DNA of 64,000 nt. Origin: Lentisphaerae bacterium ADurb.Bin242 (GTDB lineage: Bacteria > Verrucomicrobiota > Lentisphaeria > Victivallales > UBA1829). The position numbers and the translations under genes were made by a program. The notes under the pieces were generated by a model that was given only the letters and a program-made list of their open reading frames with translations, searched no databases and was not told where the DNA came from. The stretch is from contig MWCA01000010.1 in the NCBI GenBank assembly GCA_002069785.1, positions 1 to 64,000 of the forward strand, in the 5' to 3' direction. Numbering within the stretch: the first letter of the stretch is position 1; each line of letters begins with the position of its first letter. Positions 1-8,985 of this stretch are shown here, piece by piece.

Positions 1-259
1 CGAATAATTCTTCAATTTCTTTCCCTTTCGAGACACCGAAAATGCCTCAGACATGTATCTCATTGGGCGCATACTTTAATACCTCATCTGTGTTAATCTC
101 CATTTTTCAGGCCCGTTAGTATGAATCGACGTGCCTGACCTTTCTTCCTGTGTTCATTCCGCACGGATTTTTAGAAGGCCCCCTACATGCTAACTAAAAT
201 GGGAAAAAAATATATATAGACGGATGAACACCATCCGACCGAAACAACGGAGACATTCT
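1..259. other. Left-edge intergenic region
   Basis: No coding region is supported here. The stretch is AT-rich near 190-220, just before the dehydrogenase gene, which fits a promoter region, but no clear paired -35/-10 was picked out. The end of an upstream gene may lie outside the window. Confidence 0.4.
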
Positions 260-1105
260 ATGAACACAGTAAAAGTTATTTCCCGAATCCCAAATTGTAG
301 CATGCGGGAATATTACGAAAACAAAGTCGCCCTTGTCACGGGAGCGGCTTCGGGCATCGGGCTTGCGCTCTGCGAGGCTTTGCTTGCCATGAATGCAAAA
401 GTTGTCGTCATGGCCGATCTCAACCGGGAAAAACTTTCCGGCGAATGGGACCGTCTGCACAGTGAATATCCCGGGCGGGTATTCCCGGTTCAGGCAGACG
501 TAACGCGGCAAAAGGATGTGGAAGAGATGATCCGTAAAGGGGCGGAATGCGGGGACGGCCGGCTTGATCTCCTGTTCAACAATGCCGGACTCGGGCTGGC
601 CAAGGCATTCGATGAAACGACTGATGCGGACTGGGACTTTGCCTTTCGCATTAATTTTTATGGAGCGCTCCACGCCATCCGGGCGGTGTTGCCCATCATG
701 CGGGCCCAGGGCGGCGGACACATTGCCAACACGGCTTCCGGCATCGGTTTCATTCCGATGGCCTACCAGAGTATGTACAGTGCCACCAAAGCGGCCTTGA
801 TCGGACTGACCGGCTCGCTGCGCTATGAATTGTGGGATGAAAACATTCGGTTTTCGGCGATTATTCCCGGAACAGTGGCGACGCCGATCTGGCAGGGCAA
901 CGTCCCGAAAGACGCGATCACTCCGGCCGAGTCCGCTCATGGCATCCTCAAGGGAGTGGCTGCCAATGAACGGATCGTCATCATCACCGATGCCGACCGC
1001 GCGGGAGCCCGCGACATCTACCTCCCCGAGGCCGCATCGGCGATCGACGAACTGTTGCTGGACATCGCCCGAAGGAGGCGGTCGGGCAATATCGGGGCGC
1101 TTTGA
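260..1105 (+). CDS. SDR-family NAD(P)-dependent oxidoreductase
   Basis: Classical short-chain dehydrogenase/reductase of 281 residues, expected to be a cytoplasmic NAD(P)-dependent alcohol/ketone oxidoreductase; the substrate cannot be told. The dinucleotide-binding motif TGAASGIG is at residues 27-34, an NNAG motif follows, and the catalytic triad is Ser160, Tyr173 and Lys177 (YSATK) with normal 13- and 4-residue spacing. The ATG at 260 was chosen because a GGAG sits 7 nt upstream; an in-frame ATG at 224 lacks this, and one at 302 would still keep the whole Rossmann fold. A second small reading frame begins 12 nt after its stop with its own AGAGG site, so the two were probably cotranscribed. 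Confidence 0.9.
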   Translation: MNTVKVISRIPNCSMREYYENKVALVTGAASGIGLALCEALLAMNAKVVVMADLNREKLSGEWDRLHSEYPGRVFPVQADVTRQKDVEEMIRKGAECGDGRLDLLFNNAGLGLAKAFDETTDADWDFAFRINFYGALHAIRAVLPIMRAQGGGHIANTASGIGFIPMAYQSMYSATKAALIGLTGSLRYELWDENIRFSAIIPGTVATPIWQGNVPKDAITPAESAHGILKGVAANERIVIITDADRAGARDIYLPEAASAIDELLLDIARRRRSGNIGAL

Positions 1106-1117
1106 ACAGAGGTTGCC

Positions 1118-1291
1118 ATGGAAAAAATCCATCGGAAATTTCTGATCACGCAATTTCTCTGTTCCGGCCTCGGCAACGCCGTTTTGAACGGACTGGCATT
1201 CACCCTCGGCAACCGGGCAATGAAGCTGCTGTCGTGGCCGGATGCGGCGGTCGATGCCTTTATCACCTGCGGCTTCGTCAGTCGGGAATGA
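1118..1291 (+). pseudogene. Truncated membrane-protein gene downstream of SDR
   Basis: A 57-codon reading frame with a good AGAGG ribosome-binding site 5 nt before its ATG. The product starts with a short basic stretch and then a hydrophobic, Gly/Ala/Leu-rich segment (FLCSGLGNAVLNGLAF), as in the first membrane helix of a larger protein, followed by an amphipathic stretch and a stop. I infer it is the N-terminal remnant of a longer integral membrane protein that was co-operonic with the dehydrogenase, because it stops in the middle of what looks like a second helix. It could instead be a genuine small membrane protein. No family was recognised. Confidence 0.45.
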
Positions 1292-1562
1292 CTTCCCAAC
1301 GTTTTGAACGAGGAACTTTGACCATCAATTCGTGCCGAACCATCAACTTCCTCCGAGGAGGAGTTTTTCCCGATCACTCCATTTGTCCGATAGAACAAGA
1401 CGGTACTTGACAATGGTACGAACACCGGAAATCTGTTTCAACCTCTCGTGTAGATTTCAATAGTCAAGTTTTGCACGAAGATAAGGTTTGCAATTTTTCA
1501 TCGGGGTCTTACCTGTTCAGAACCGGTTTTCTTGGAATATACATGCCGCAAATTGCGTGAAT
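1292..1562. other. Intergenic region, possible decayed coding DNA
   Basis: This 271-base gap lies between the clipped membrane-protein gene and the 3' end of the AraC regulator. No intact gene is visible. It may hold the eroded remainder of the truncated upstream gene, but I could not follow a convincing reading frame. Confidence 0.3.
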
Positions 1563-2444
1563 TTATTTCTTGAATCCGGCTCGTCCAGAAATGTCCGGTG
1601 GCCGGAGAGTTTTTGGACCGAATTTGTCCAGGATCGGGAAATGGTAGGAGGAAGTGATGTCTCGCGGCAAAACTCCAAGAGTTCTCCTGACAACTTTTGT
1701 AAAATAATTCAAAGATGAAAACCCGGTCATTTTTGCAATTTGTTCCATCCCAAGTTCTTTTTGCTGAATAAGCGCTGTGGCTTTTTGAACGCGATATGAA
1801 ATGAGATATTCGGATGGTGCGATGCCACACTCATTTTTGATTTTGCGGAAAATGGTTGCCCGGTGCACTCCAAGTTGTTCGCAGATTTCATTCACGCCGA
1901 AATCATGACGGGAATATTGTTCGGATACCAGATGCAGAAAAGCTTCAAGTTCGCGCGAGAGATTTTTTCTTTTCCCCATGACAGCGCGTGTCAGAATTTC
2001 AAACGCGCACGCACCCGCAAGATATTCATTCTGGATTGAACTGCCAGACATCAGTTCATAAAGTAGCGCAAAAAGCTCGACCGGACAGGCTTCGGTCTCC
2101 ACAGGAGTTCTACGTAAATGGAAAGATTTGATGATTGCGTCGATGTCTTTGCTATCAATCCCCATCCAATAGTAATCCCATTCGGGCGACACTGGCGTAA
2201 TATCATGAAGGTCACCGGGAAAATAAAAGCAGACTTCTCCAGGTTTCAGAGTCCACTGTTTCTGTCCGCACAAAAATACCCCTTCCCCTTTTACTCCCCA
2301 GAACAATTCAAGGAAATATTTGCGTAATTTCCGGATGTGATATTCTTCTCCCATCTCAAAAATATGATGTCCGGTGGAACGCACGTGAATCGGTGCGTTT
2401 ATCCTGCCTCTCTGAAACGGACGGTAAATACGTTTCACAAACAT
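1563..2444 (-). CDS. AraC-family transcriptional regulator
   Basis: DNA-binding regulator with an N-terminal cupin-like sensor half (about residues 1-150) and a C-terminal AraC double helix-turn-helix (about 190-290). The first helix-turn-helix contains VNEICEQLGVHRATIFRKIK and the second MEQIAKMTGFSSLNYFTKVV, followed by the usual LGVLPRDI. The ATG at 2444 was preferred over a TTG at 2453 because a perfect GGAGG lies 9 nt upstream of the ATG and would abut the TTG. It is divergent from the pseudopilin and exported hydrolase-like genes that begin at 2625, so it most likely senses a sugar or oligosaccharide and controls that pair. Confidence 0.88.
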   Translation of the reverse strand: MFVKRIYRPFQRGRINAPIHVRSTGHHIFEMGEEYHIRKLRKYFLELFWGVKGEGVFLCGQKQWTLKPGEVCFYFPGDLHDITPVSPEWDYYWMGIDSKDIDAIIKSFHLRRTPVETEACPVELFALLYELMSGSSIQNEYLAGACAFEILTRAVMGKRKNLSRELEAFLHLVSEQYSRHDFGVNEICEQLGVHRATIFRKIKNECGIAPSEYLISYRVQKATALIQQKELGMEQIAKMTGFSSLNYFTKVVRRTLGVLPRDITSSYHFPILDKFGPKTLRPPDISGRAGFKK

Positions 2445-2624
2445 ATCCGGCAACCTCCTGCAACATTTTTACTTTATATGAAACATTATTCTATTTGATT
2501 TTCCTATAATATAGACTATTTTATATTGAAAAACAATAAGTCTTTTCTAAAAAATCAATATTGCAGCATAATGGAATTTTAAAAACTGCTATTTAAGGAT
2601 ACGTTCTTAGGAAAGGAAATAAAA
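2445..2624. promoter_or_regulatory. Divergent AraC / pseudopilin control region
   Basis: A very AT-rich 180-base gap between divergent genes. An imperfect dyad lies at 2508-2527, with AATATA and TATATT arms around an 8-nt centre; it could be part of a regulator site or a promoter. No unambiguous -35/-10 pair was assigned. Confidence 0.35.
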
Positions 2625-3437
2625 ATGACAGAACAAAAGATCATTCACGGCGATTCGAAAAATATGAATTTTACACTTATAGAATTGCTGGTCGTCATAG
2701 CCATCATTGCGATTCTAGCGGGAATGCTTCTTCCTGCGCTGAACGCAGCAAGAGAAAAAGCCAGATCCATTTCATGCCTGAATCAGTTGAAAACGCTGAT
2801 GCTGACATGGACAATGTATGCCAACGACAACAAGGAATGGGTGATGCGTCAAGGGGCAAAACAATTCGGTATTGCCAACATCATTTGGCCGGAATATTTC
2901 GTATATGAACCGTCGAATGGAATCAAGGCTGATCCTGGCCGACAGAAACAACTGGTCTGTCCTTCGCAAACGGGGGATCGGTATATGTACATCAATAAAA
3001 AAGTATACGTCAGCTATGGGTACAACCGGCATATTGCCAGCCGCTGGCCGACGGATACGACCGGAAATCTCAAAAATGCCACTTCCTTTGAAAAGCTTTC
3101 CCAACGGAATCATTATATGTCTGATACAGCCGTCTTTGGCGACAGTTGGGGATATTGGAAGAACACGGCTATTCCGAGCGCAGGATTTCCGATAGCGCCC
3201 AGCGATCACTTCCATGGACTGTATGTCCTTTCCCGGTATCCGTATTTTTCACTCGGACCGCAAAGGGCGCATTCTCTCGGAATGAACATCGTATATATGG
3301 ATGCCCATGCGGCTTCCTCGCCTTCCATTAAAATCAGACTGAAAAACCCGGCGAATTTGGCGGATGACAGTAATTTTCCGAATCTGTGGGATATCATCAA
3401 TTCCTCGGAATTGGGAGAAGTCAAACATTGTCCGTGA
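2625..3437 (+). CDS. Type II pseudopilin-like protein, H-X9-DG family
   Basis: Secreted or membrane-anchored pseudopilin of 270 residues. A short basic leader precedes [20 protein letters not shown], the methylation/cleavage helix, with the conserved Glu at +5. The residue before the cleavage point is Asn instead of Gly. The C-terminal region carries His, nine residues, then Asp-Ala ([12 protein letters not shown]), a variant of the H-X9-DG signature of this large PVC family. A GGAAAGGA site precedes the ATG. It is followed after 33 bases by a large exported hydrolase-like gene and probably shares its transcript; a role in assembly or display of the hydrolase is inference. Confidence 0.88.
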   Translation: MTEQKIIHGDSKNMNFTLIELLVVIAIIAILAGMLLPALNAAREKARSISCLNQLKTLMLTWTMYANDNKEWVMRQGAKQFGIANIIWPEYFVYEPSNGIKADPGRQKQLVCPSQTGDRYMYINKKVYVSYGYNRHIASRWPTDTTGNLKNATSFEKLSQRNHYMSDTAVFGDSWGYWKNTAIPSAGFPIAPSDHFHGLYVLSRYPYFSLGPQRAHSLGMNIVYMDAHAASSPSIKIRLKNPANLADDSNFPNLWDIINSSELGEVKHCP

Positions 3438-3470
3438 GATAATTTAATTTATTCTGGAAGAAACAGAAAT

Positions 3471-6400
3471 ATGAAAAAGTTTATTGGGGTCGTATATGTT
3501 TTATTGTTGTTCTTTTGCTCCGTTTTGGCGGAAGATCGAGTGCCGGTTCTTGATCCAGGCGGGGTATCGTTTGCTGTAAACAAGGCCGTTCCGGAAAGTT
3601 CAGCGGCGAATTCACATAATTATGTGGTCGACAGTTCATTTGACCTGGCGACGCACCCCCCGAAAATCCAAACATGGGGAACCCTGACATGCATTCATGC
3701 GAAAAACTTTTCCAACGAAATGAAGGACGCTGTTGACCGTGCCGTTACAAGCCAGGCGGTCACTGACGAAAATCCGTATTACCGGCTGAAAACTTTGCCG
3801 TCGATACGAAAATATCAAACACCCGAAGGACTTCCAATGATCTCCAACCGGTTGTCGCAAACAATCCTGTGGAACGGGAATGCTGCACGTGTCAAACTTA
3901 CTTTTCGGGGACGGGGCGGAATTGCACCGGGATCAACGGTTAAAGGATGGCAAGGACTTTTCTTTTTTGCATATTTCTGGGGAAAACAGCGGTACGTACC
4001 CGTCGCAAAAGAATATTCCCGCAGTATTCCGCTCACCGATGACTTCAAAACCATTTCATTTGAATTCAACGTTCCGCAAGGAACAAAACATCTTTTTCTG
4101 GAATTTTCACTTTATCATGCCGCGGAAGCCGATCTTGATGACATCACTCTTACACAGGTTACCGAATACGGGCTGGAAGCCGCTGTATTTCCGTTTTATG
4201 TTTATCCGGGGGAAGCATTTCACATTGAAAAGGGGGTTTCGGCGGTGTTGGATGTCCGGTTGAAGCGCAATGACAACAGCCCGATCCAATCGCCTGAACT
4301 GGTTATGGAACTTCCAGAAGGGTTCGATGTGATCGGCGTCAACCAGCCAAACAGGATCATTTCAGTAACCACGGAGAAAAAAATCCGCAGAATTCGTATT
4401 GACATAGGAACAAGCGTATCCAGAAATATAGCATACGGAAGCTATGCGCGCTGGGGTGGAGTTGATGTCGTTATCAAGTCGAATCTCCCTTCTTCGGGAG
4501 AATTTTACAGCTGCCGTTACTTTGTCATCAACAATGCTGAGGCGGGAAAAGTGAAAATCCTTCCGCTCCGAGTGGTTGAGCCCGGGGAAAAGGGAAAAAT
4601 CCCCAAAAAATTTGTTTCCGGCGCGTCTGGCTTCGATCTGATGTTTGACAGCAATACGACCGATGATTTATTGAATGCGTTTACGGACTTTGGCTTCAAT
4701 GCCGTCAAAGGCAATTTTAATGCCGAATCCGTAAAAGCAACAGAAAAATACCATATAGGAACCTATGGCGAAATTTGGCACATCATGAATGGGTACAGAC
4801 TTGGAGCCAAAAACAAGCCGTTGGATGTGGCATTTCTCCAGGAGGATGGCACTCCTTTTGTGGAAGAATACGGCAATGCCGGACATATTTGTCCGGTGGA
4901 GGTATATACGCGCGGCCCGTATTACCGGGAATTCGTGCTAAAAAAGCAGATGCGCAATTATGTGGTTGAACGTGGCGTATGGAGTTATATGGCTGTAAAC
5001 TGGGAACCCTGCAACAGCGAGAAAGGGTGTTTTTGCCCCCGATGCATGAATGAATTCATCCGATATTCAGGACTGCCTGCTGCCGAAGTCAAAAAAAGCT
5101 GGCCGAAAGAGATGAAAATCAAATATTACGATCTTTGGCGCAAGTTCAGAAGTTATCAGCACGGCTTGCTTGTCGCGATGCTTGACCGGGATATGAAAGA
5201 CCTTGCCGCTTCCATCAACAAAGAAGGCGCATTTATTCCGATCTTGGAATACAGTTCACTGACCTCTTGGTGGAACAGTGATTTTCAGGCGTACAATCCA
5301 GATGCTTACCTCGACAGGATACGCTTCATTCAGCCGTTCGGTCCGTATTTCTTCTATCATACCGGACTGGGCGGAGACCAATATTTTCCCGGCATACATT
5401 ATCTGACATTTGCCGCGGCCCGCGAATGCAACAGCTTCATTGCAAAAAAAATTCCGGAGAAAAGCAAACGGCCTTTTCTGTTCGGATACCCGCTTTCACA
5501 GGAATTCGCGGGCAATGCACCATGGGTTACCGAACCGGAAGCTCTCGTATTCGACACCCTTTGTTTCTACCTGAATCAATGGAAAGGATCTTTCGCTTAT
5601 CTTTTTCCATACGGATACGATCACCGGTGGTTTCGGGCGATGTCCAATGCCCACGCACAAATCGCGGCAACGGAAGAGATCGTAATGGAAGGGGATGCGG
5701 ATAACTCGTTTTTCAATGTGAAAACTATCTCGCCAATACCGTCCGGGGATATTCTGGCATCTTACCGCAAGGATGCTTATATGTTTACTACGCTGAGACA
5801 ACCTCAGGTCAAAAACATTCAGCTGATTCTTTCCGCAGGATTCAGAAAAGAAAATGAATATCTTGTCGCGCTCGGGAATTCATGGATAAAATCGGAGGTG
5901 TTTCTGTCCCTTTCACTCACTCTGCCATCTGAAAGACAGTGGCGCGTCACCATTCCGGATAAAAGGATTTTGCTGGGAACATTTTCATCCGCTGAACTGG
6001 CAAAAGGAATTTTAGTTCATACCGGGGCGCTTCGGTGGGAATTCTATCGGGTTGAACCTGAAAACGGAAACTCTCCGAAGGACCTTTTCAAACTGGAACA
6101 AGAATATATCCGCTCGGAATATTTGAAAAGGCTGCCGCTTATGAAAAAAACAGCAAAAGCGGAGGATGCTTTTATTCTACAGGAAACCGTCCGGAATCAA
6201 AAATTGTCTGGGGAGAGAAAATTTCATGAAGACATTAAAACCGTTTCAAATAATGGAATTTCCATCACTCCGTCCAAGGAAAGAAATCTTCTCTTTATCC
6301 GGACTCCCGAATATGAAGCAACGCTGAATCCAGGCAATGGAGCCTCGATTGTTTCCCTGAAACGGAATGGAAAAGAATTTGTATGCCAGAAGCCACTTTT

Positions 6401-7043
6401 GGGGCTTGGCCGCGATTCGTTCCTCTTGCCCCATGCGGCGAATAAAATGCCGGTTCTTCCTTTCTCTGTTGTGGCCGTCATTCCTGAAAAAAATAGTGTC
6501 CTCGCAAAATTATCCTGTTCCATTACCCAGGAAATGAATTCTGTTTTCAATGGGCTTATTATTCAGAAAAACGTCCTGTTCTCCGATCGGAAAATACAGT
6601 TCGGAACTGTTCTACGGAATGAAAGCAACAAAGGGATCGCTTTTGTATTTCGATACCATAATTTACCGGAATGTCTCACTTTGGAAAACAGCAAAGGCGG
6701 AAAAGTTGTTTTTGAAGGTGACAATCTTTCTTTCGGGCGAATGATGACAAACCACCTTCATAAAGTGGATAAGAGATCTCAAGATGAAATCGACAAAGTT
6801 CTTGACGCAACCACCCTTGCTGGAAGTGTTTCCGGAAAAATCAAGCTGTTTTCCAGAACCGGTGAGCCTGAATTGGTTTTCAGCCCCGCAGAAAAAGATC
6901 TTTATGGAGTTTATTTTTGGGAAGGTAACAATGTCGGATTATCCGCCGTTGCATCAGTGGAATTCATTTACGGAAAACAGTATCTCAAACCGGACGAGGA
7001 ATGGCATTCGTCTCTGCTTATAAATCTGGATTTAAAAGAATAA
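3471..7043 (+). CDS. Large exported TIM-barrel glycosidase-like protein
   Basis: Protein of 1190 residues with a signal peptide (MKKFIGVVYVLLLFFCSVLA, cleavage before ED). An N-terminal beta-rich region (about 30-390) includes a jelly-roll-like carbohydrate-binding segment; a TIM-barrel-like domain starts near residue 400. Around residues 508-530 are NWEPC and then CFCPRC, resembling the acid/base and Cys-rich metal-site neighbourhood of GH42 beta-galactosidases. The last 300 residues are beta-rich and contain no obvious motif. Expected to act on glycans outside the cytoplasm; the exact family and substrate are unknown. Its stop is 5 bases from the convergent stop of the Tad operon. Confidence 0.7.
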   Translation: MKKFIGVVYVLLLFFCSVLAEDRVPVLDPGGVSFAVNKAVPESSAANSHNYVVDSSFDLATHPPKIQTWGTLTCIHAKNFSNEMKDAVDRAVTSQAVTDENPYYRLKTLPSIRKYQTPEGLPMISNRLSQTILWNGNAARVKLTFRGRGGIAPGSTVKGWQGLFFFAYFWGKQRYVPVAKEYSRSIPLTDDFKTISFEFNVPQGTKHLFLEFSLYHAAEADLDDITLTQVTEYGLEAAVFPFYVYPGEAFHIEKGVSAVLDVRLKRNDNSPIQSPELVMELPEGFDVIGVNQPNRIISVTTEKKIRRIRIDIGTSVSRNIAYGSYARWGGVDVVIKSNLPSSGEFYSCRYFVINNAEAGKVKILPLRVVEPGEKGKIPKKFVSGASGFDLMFDSNTTDDLLNAFTDFGFNAVKGNFNAESVKATEKYHIGTYGEIWHIMNGYRLGAKNKPLDVAFLQEDGTPFVEEYGNAGHICPVEVYTRGPYYREFVLKKQMRNYVVERGVWSYMAVNWEPCNSEKGCFCPRCMNEFIRYSGLPAAEVKKSWPKEMKIKYYDLWRKFRSYQHGLLVAMLDRDMKDLAASINKEGAFIPILEYSSLTSWWNSDFQAYNPDAYLDRIRFIQPFGPYFFYHTGLGGDQYFPGIHYLTFAAARECNSFIAKKIPEKSKRPFLFGYPLSQEFAGNAPWVTEPEALVFDTLCFYLNQWKGSFAYLFPYGYDHRWFRAMSNAHAQIAATEEIVMEGDADNSFFNVKTISPIPSGDILASYRKDAYMFTTLRQPQVKNIQLILSAGFRKENEYLVALGNSWIKSEVFLSLSLTLPSERQWRVTIPDKRILLGTFSSAELAKGILVHTGALRWEFYRVEPENGNSPKDLFKLEQEYIRSEYLKRLPLMKKTAKAEDAFILQETVRNQKLSGERKFHEDIKTVSNNGISITPSKERNLLFIRTPEYEATLNPGNGASIVSLKRNGKEFVCQKPLLGLGRDSFLLPHAANKMPVLPFSVVAVIPEKNSVLAKLSCSITQEMNSVFNGLIIQKNVLFSDRKIQFGTVLRNESNKGIAFVFRYHNLPECLTLENSKGGKVVFEGDNLSFGRMMTNHLHKVDKRSQDEIDKVLDATTLAGSVSGKIKLFSRTGEPELVFSPAEKDLYGVYFWEGNNVGLSAVASVEFIYGKQYLKPDEEWHSSLLINLDLKE

Positions 7044-7048
7044 AATTT

Positions 7049-8113
7049 TTACTTCAACGGAAGCGCGGCCACATCCGCTTCTTCCTTGAACGACGGAACA
7101 TAGTCGCAGATTTCAAAGTCGCCGGTGATTTTTCCGTCGGCCCCGATTGCTCGGGTGCGCCAGCGCATGATGTCATGGACATTGTATTCGCCGTTCCGGA
7201 GGGGAAGCACTTCCGCCACTCCGACGATCTTGCGGGAACCGTCCGGCAGTCTCGCCGTATGGATAACGGCATGGATGGCGCTGGCAATCTGGCTGCGCAA
7301 TGCGGAGATCGGGATGTCGATGCCCGAAAACAGGGAACAGGTTTCGAGCCGGTAGAGGGCATCGATCGGGCTGTTGGCGTGGATGGTGGACATGGACCCG
7401 GCGTGTCCCGTGTTCATGGCTTGCAGCAGGTCGAGCGCTTCCGCTCCGCGGATTTCCCCGATCACCAGCCGGTCCGGACGCAGCCGCAGGGCGGAATGGA
7501 TCAGGTCGCGGATCGTGACTTCCCCTTTGCCGTCCTTGTCCGGCTTGCGCGTTTCAAACGGGACAATATGGGGCTGCCTGAGCTGGAGTTCGCTGGCGTC
7601 TTCGATCAGGAGGATGCGTTCCCCGGGAGAGATATACCCGCTGACCAGGTTGAGGATCGAGGTCTTTCCGGAGGAAGTCGCCCCCGAAACGATGATATTT
7701 TTGTGCAGTTTGACCAGGGTCTCGATCAAGGTGAGCATGGAGGGGGAACAGCTGTTGAATTGAAGCAGCTTTTCCGCCGTCAGCAGATCCTTGCTGAATT
7801 TCCGGATGGCAATGACCGTGCCGCACCGGGCCAGAGGCGGAATGACGGCGTGGACGCGGGAGCCGTCCGGCAGGCGCGCGTCGAGACGCGGGAATTCCTC
7901 ATTCAGGATTCGCCCGACAGATTTCGCAATATTGACGGCGGCCGCTTTCAGCGCGGCTTCGCTGGCGAAAGCAGCCTCCACTTTTTCCAGTTTTCCTTTG
8001 CGTTCGATGTAAACGGCAGACGGCCCGTTGATGAGGATTTCCGAAACGGAATCCTCCTCCAGATAAGCGCGCACCGGTTCCAGAAAAAGGACTAAAAAAG
8101 AAGCTGTGCTCAT
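7049..8113 (-). CDS. CpaF/TadA-type secretion ATPase, stand-alone copy
   Basis: Hexameric type II/IV secretion ATPase of 354 residues, expected at the inner face of the cytoplasmic membrane to power Tad pilus assembly or retraction. Walker A GATSSGKT is at 144-151, the Walker B region LVIGEIRGAE is near 217-226 with Glu220, and the His box STIHANSP is near 242-249. It lacks the long N-terminal region and FHA domain of its paralogue at 14739-16451. The ATG overlaps the stop of the phosphatase gene by 4 bases (ATGA), showing translational coupling. It is the last gene of the minus-strand Tad operon. Two CpaF-like motors in one operon is unusual. Confidence 0.9.
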   Translation of the reverse strand: MSTASFLVLFLEPVRAYLEEDSVSEILINGPSAVYIERKGKLEKVEAAFASEAALKAAAVNIAKSVGRILNEEFPRLDARLPDGSRVHAVIPPLARCGTVIAIRKFSKDLLTAEKLLQFNSCSPSMLTLIETLVKLHKNIIVSGATSSGKTSILNLVSGYISPGERILLIEDASELQLRQPHIVPFETRKPDKDGKGEVTIRDLIHSALRLRPDRLVIGEIRGAEALDLLQAMNTGHAGSMSTIHANSPIDALYRLETCSLFSGIDIPISALRSQIASAIHAVIHTARLPDGSRKIVGVAEVLPLRNGEYNVHDIMRWRTRAIGADGKITGDFEICDYVPSFKEEADVAALPLK

Positions 8114-8976
8114 ATTCGGGTATCCTCCAGATTCTCTTCCGGGATTTCCGTGTCGGAAAGCTGTCCGATCCGGTTGTTGACTTCCGGAGAGTCGTTTGCC
8201 GCGATCTCTTCCGGGGTGGGCGAGTACGGGCCCGGAATGCCGTCGAAACGGACGGCTATTGCGGAAAGGTTGTCGAGTCCCTGCGCCTCATTGGCGGTGC
8301 GCACCCAGGATTCCAGCGTTTGCCGGAGGTCTTTGGAGCCGGCCAGGCCGCCGGCGAGAGCGGCATCCGGAATCTGCCGGTAAAGGCCGTCCGAGCAAAG
8401 CAGAAAAACATCGTCCTTTTTTACATCGGTTTCGGCGGAGGCGAGGAAGAAATTGCTTTTGAGGCCCACCGCATTGGAGAGGACGCCACGCATATAATCC
8501 GGCAGGCGGCTTTCCGGGATTCCCGCGGCGGCGGCGACGGTGTGGTCGGCGGAGAGACATTCGATGCGGCCTTTCCGGACACGGTAGATGCGGCTGTCGC
8601 CCGCGAAATAAAGGTTGGCTTTTCCGGGCAGCCACGGATTCAGGAGCAGCACGGCAACGGTGGCTCCCATGCTCCGGTAGCCGCGTTTTTCCGCATAATT
8701 GGCGATGGCGGTGTTTGCCGCGTAAACGGCGGCGCTCAGATTTTCCTTGCGGGCTTCGGGCAGCATCGGCGTGGAATCCAGGGTGTTCCGGATAAAGGTG
8801 ACCACCGTGGAGCTGGCGATTTCGCCCGCCGAACCGCCGCCCATGCCGTCCGAAACGACATAACAGCCGGCTTCGTTCATGACCAGCAGCGCGTCCTCAT
8901 TGTTCTTGCGCTGTTTCCCGACGTCCGTGACCTGAGCCACGGAACGGTTTTTTTCCTGGAATGTTTCACAGGGCAT
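8110..8976 (-). CDS. PP2C-family Ser/Thr protein phosphatase
   Basis: Cytoplasmic metal-dependent protein phosphatase of 288 residues. The PP2C motifs are in order: RKNNEDA (metal-binding Asp28), VSDGMGGG (Asp43), LCSDGLYRQI and DNLSAIAVRF at the C-terminal end. It should remove phosphate from phospho-Thr/Ser. Lying in one operon with a Ser/Thr kinase and three FHA proteins, it is the natural opponent of that kinase. The start codon is 9 bases from the stop of the double-FHA gene, and the end overlaps the CpaF start by 4 bases. The set resembles the kinase/phosphatase/FHA switch known from some type VI secretion loci, here attached to a Tad pilus. Confidence 0.92.
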   Translation of the reverse strand: MPCETFQEKNRSVAQVTDVGKQRKNNEDALLVMNEAGCYVVSDGMGGGSAGEIASSTVVTFIRNTLDSTPMLPEARKENLSAAVYAANTAIANYAEKRGYRSMGATVAVLLLNPWLPGKANLYFAGDSRIYRVRKGRIECLSADHTVAAAAGIPESRLPDYMRGVLSNAVGLKSNFFLASAETDVKKDDVFLLCSDGLYRQIPDAALAGGLAGSKDLRQTLESWVRTANEAQGLDNLSAIAVRFDGIPGPYSPTPEEIAANDSPEVNNRIGQLSDTEIPEENLEDTRI

Positions 8977-8985
8977 AGTCTGTCC

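Noticed and set aside
194..1153. A 319-codon open frame on the minus strand
   Set aside because: Antisense to the short-chain dehydrogenase, whose catalytic triad is intact; the antisense product has no motif.
2508..2527. AATATA/TATATT dyad as an AraC binding site
   Set aside because: In such AT-rich DNA a 6-bp dyad is expected by chance, and AraC proteins normally bind direct repeats; kept only as a note in the control-region entry.
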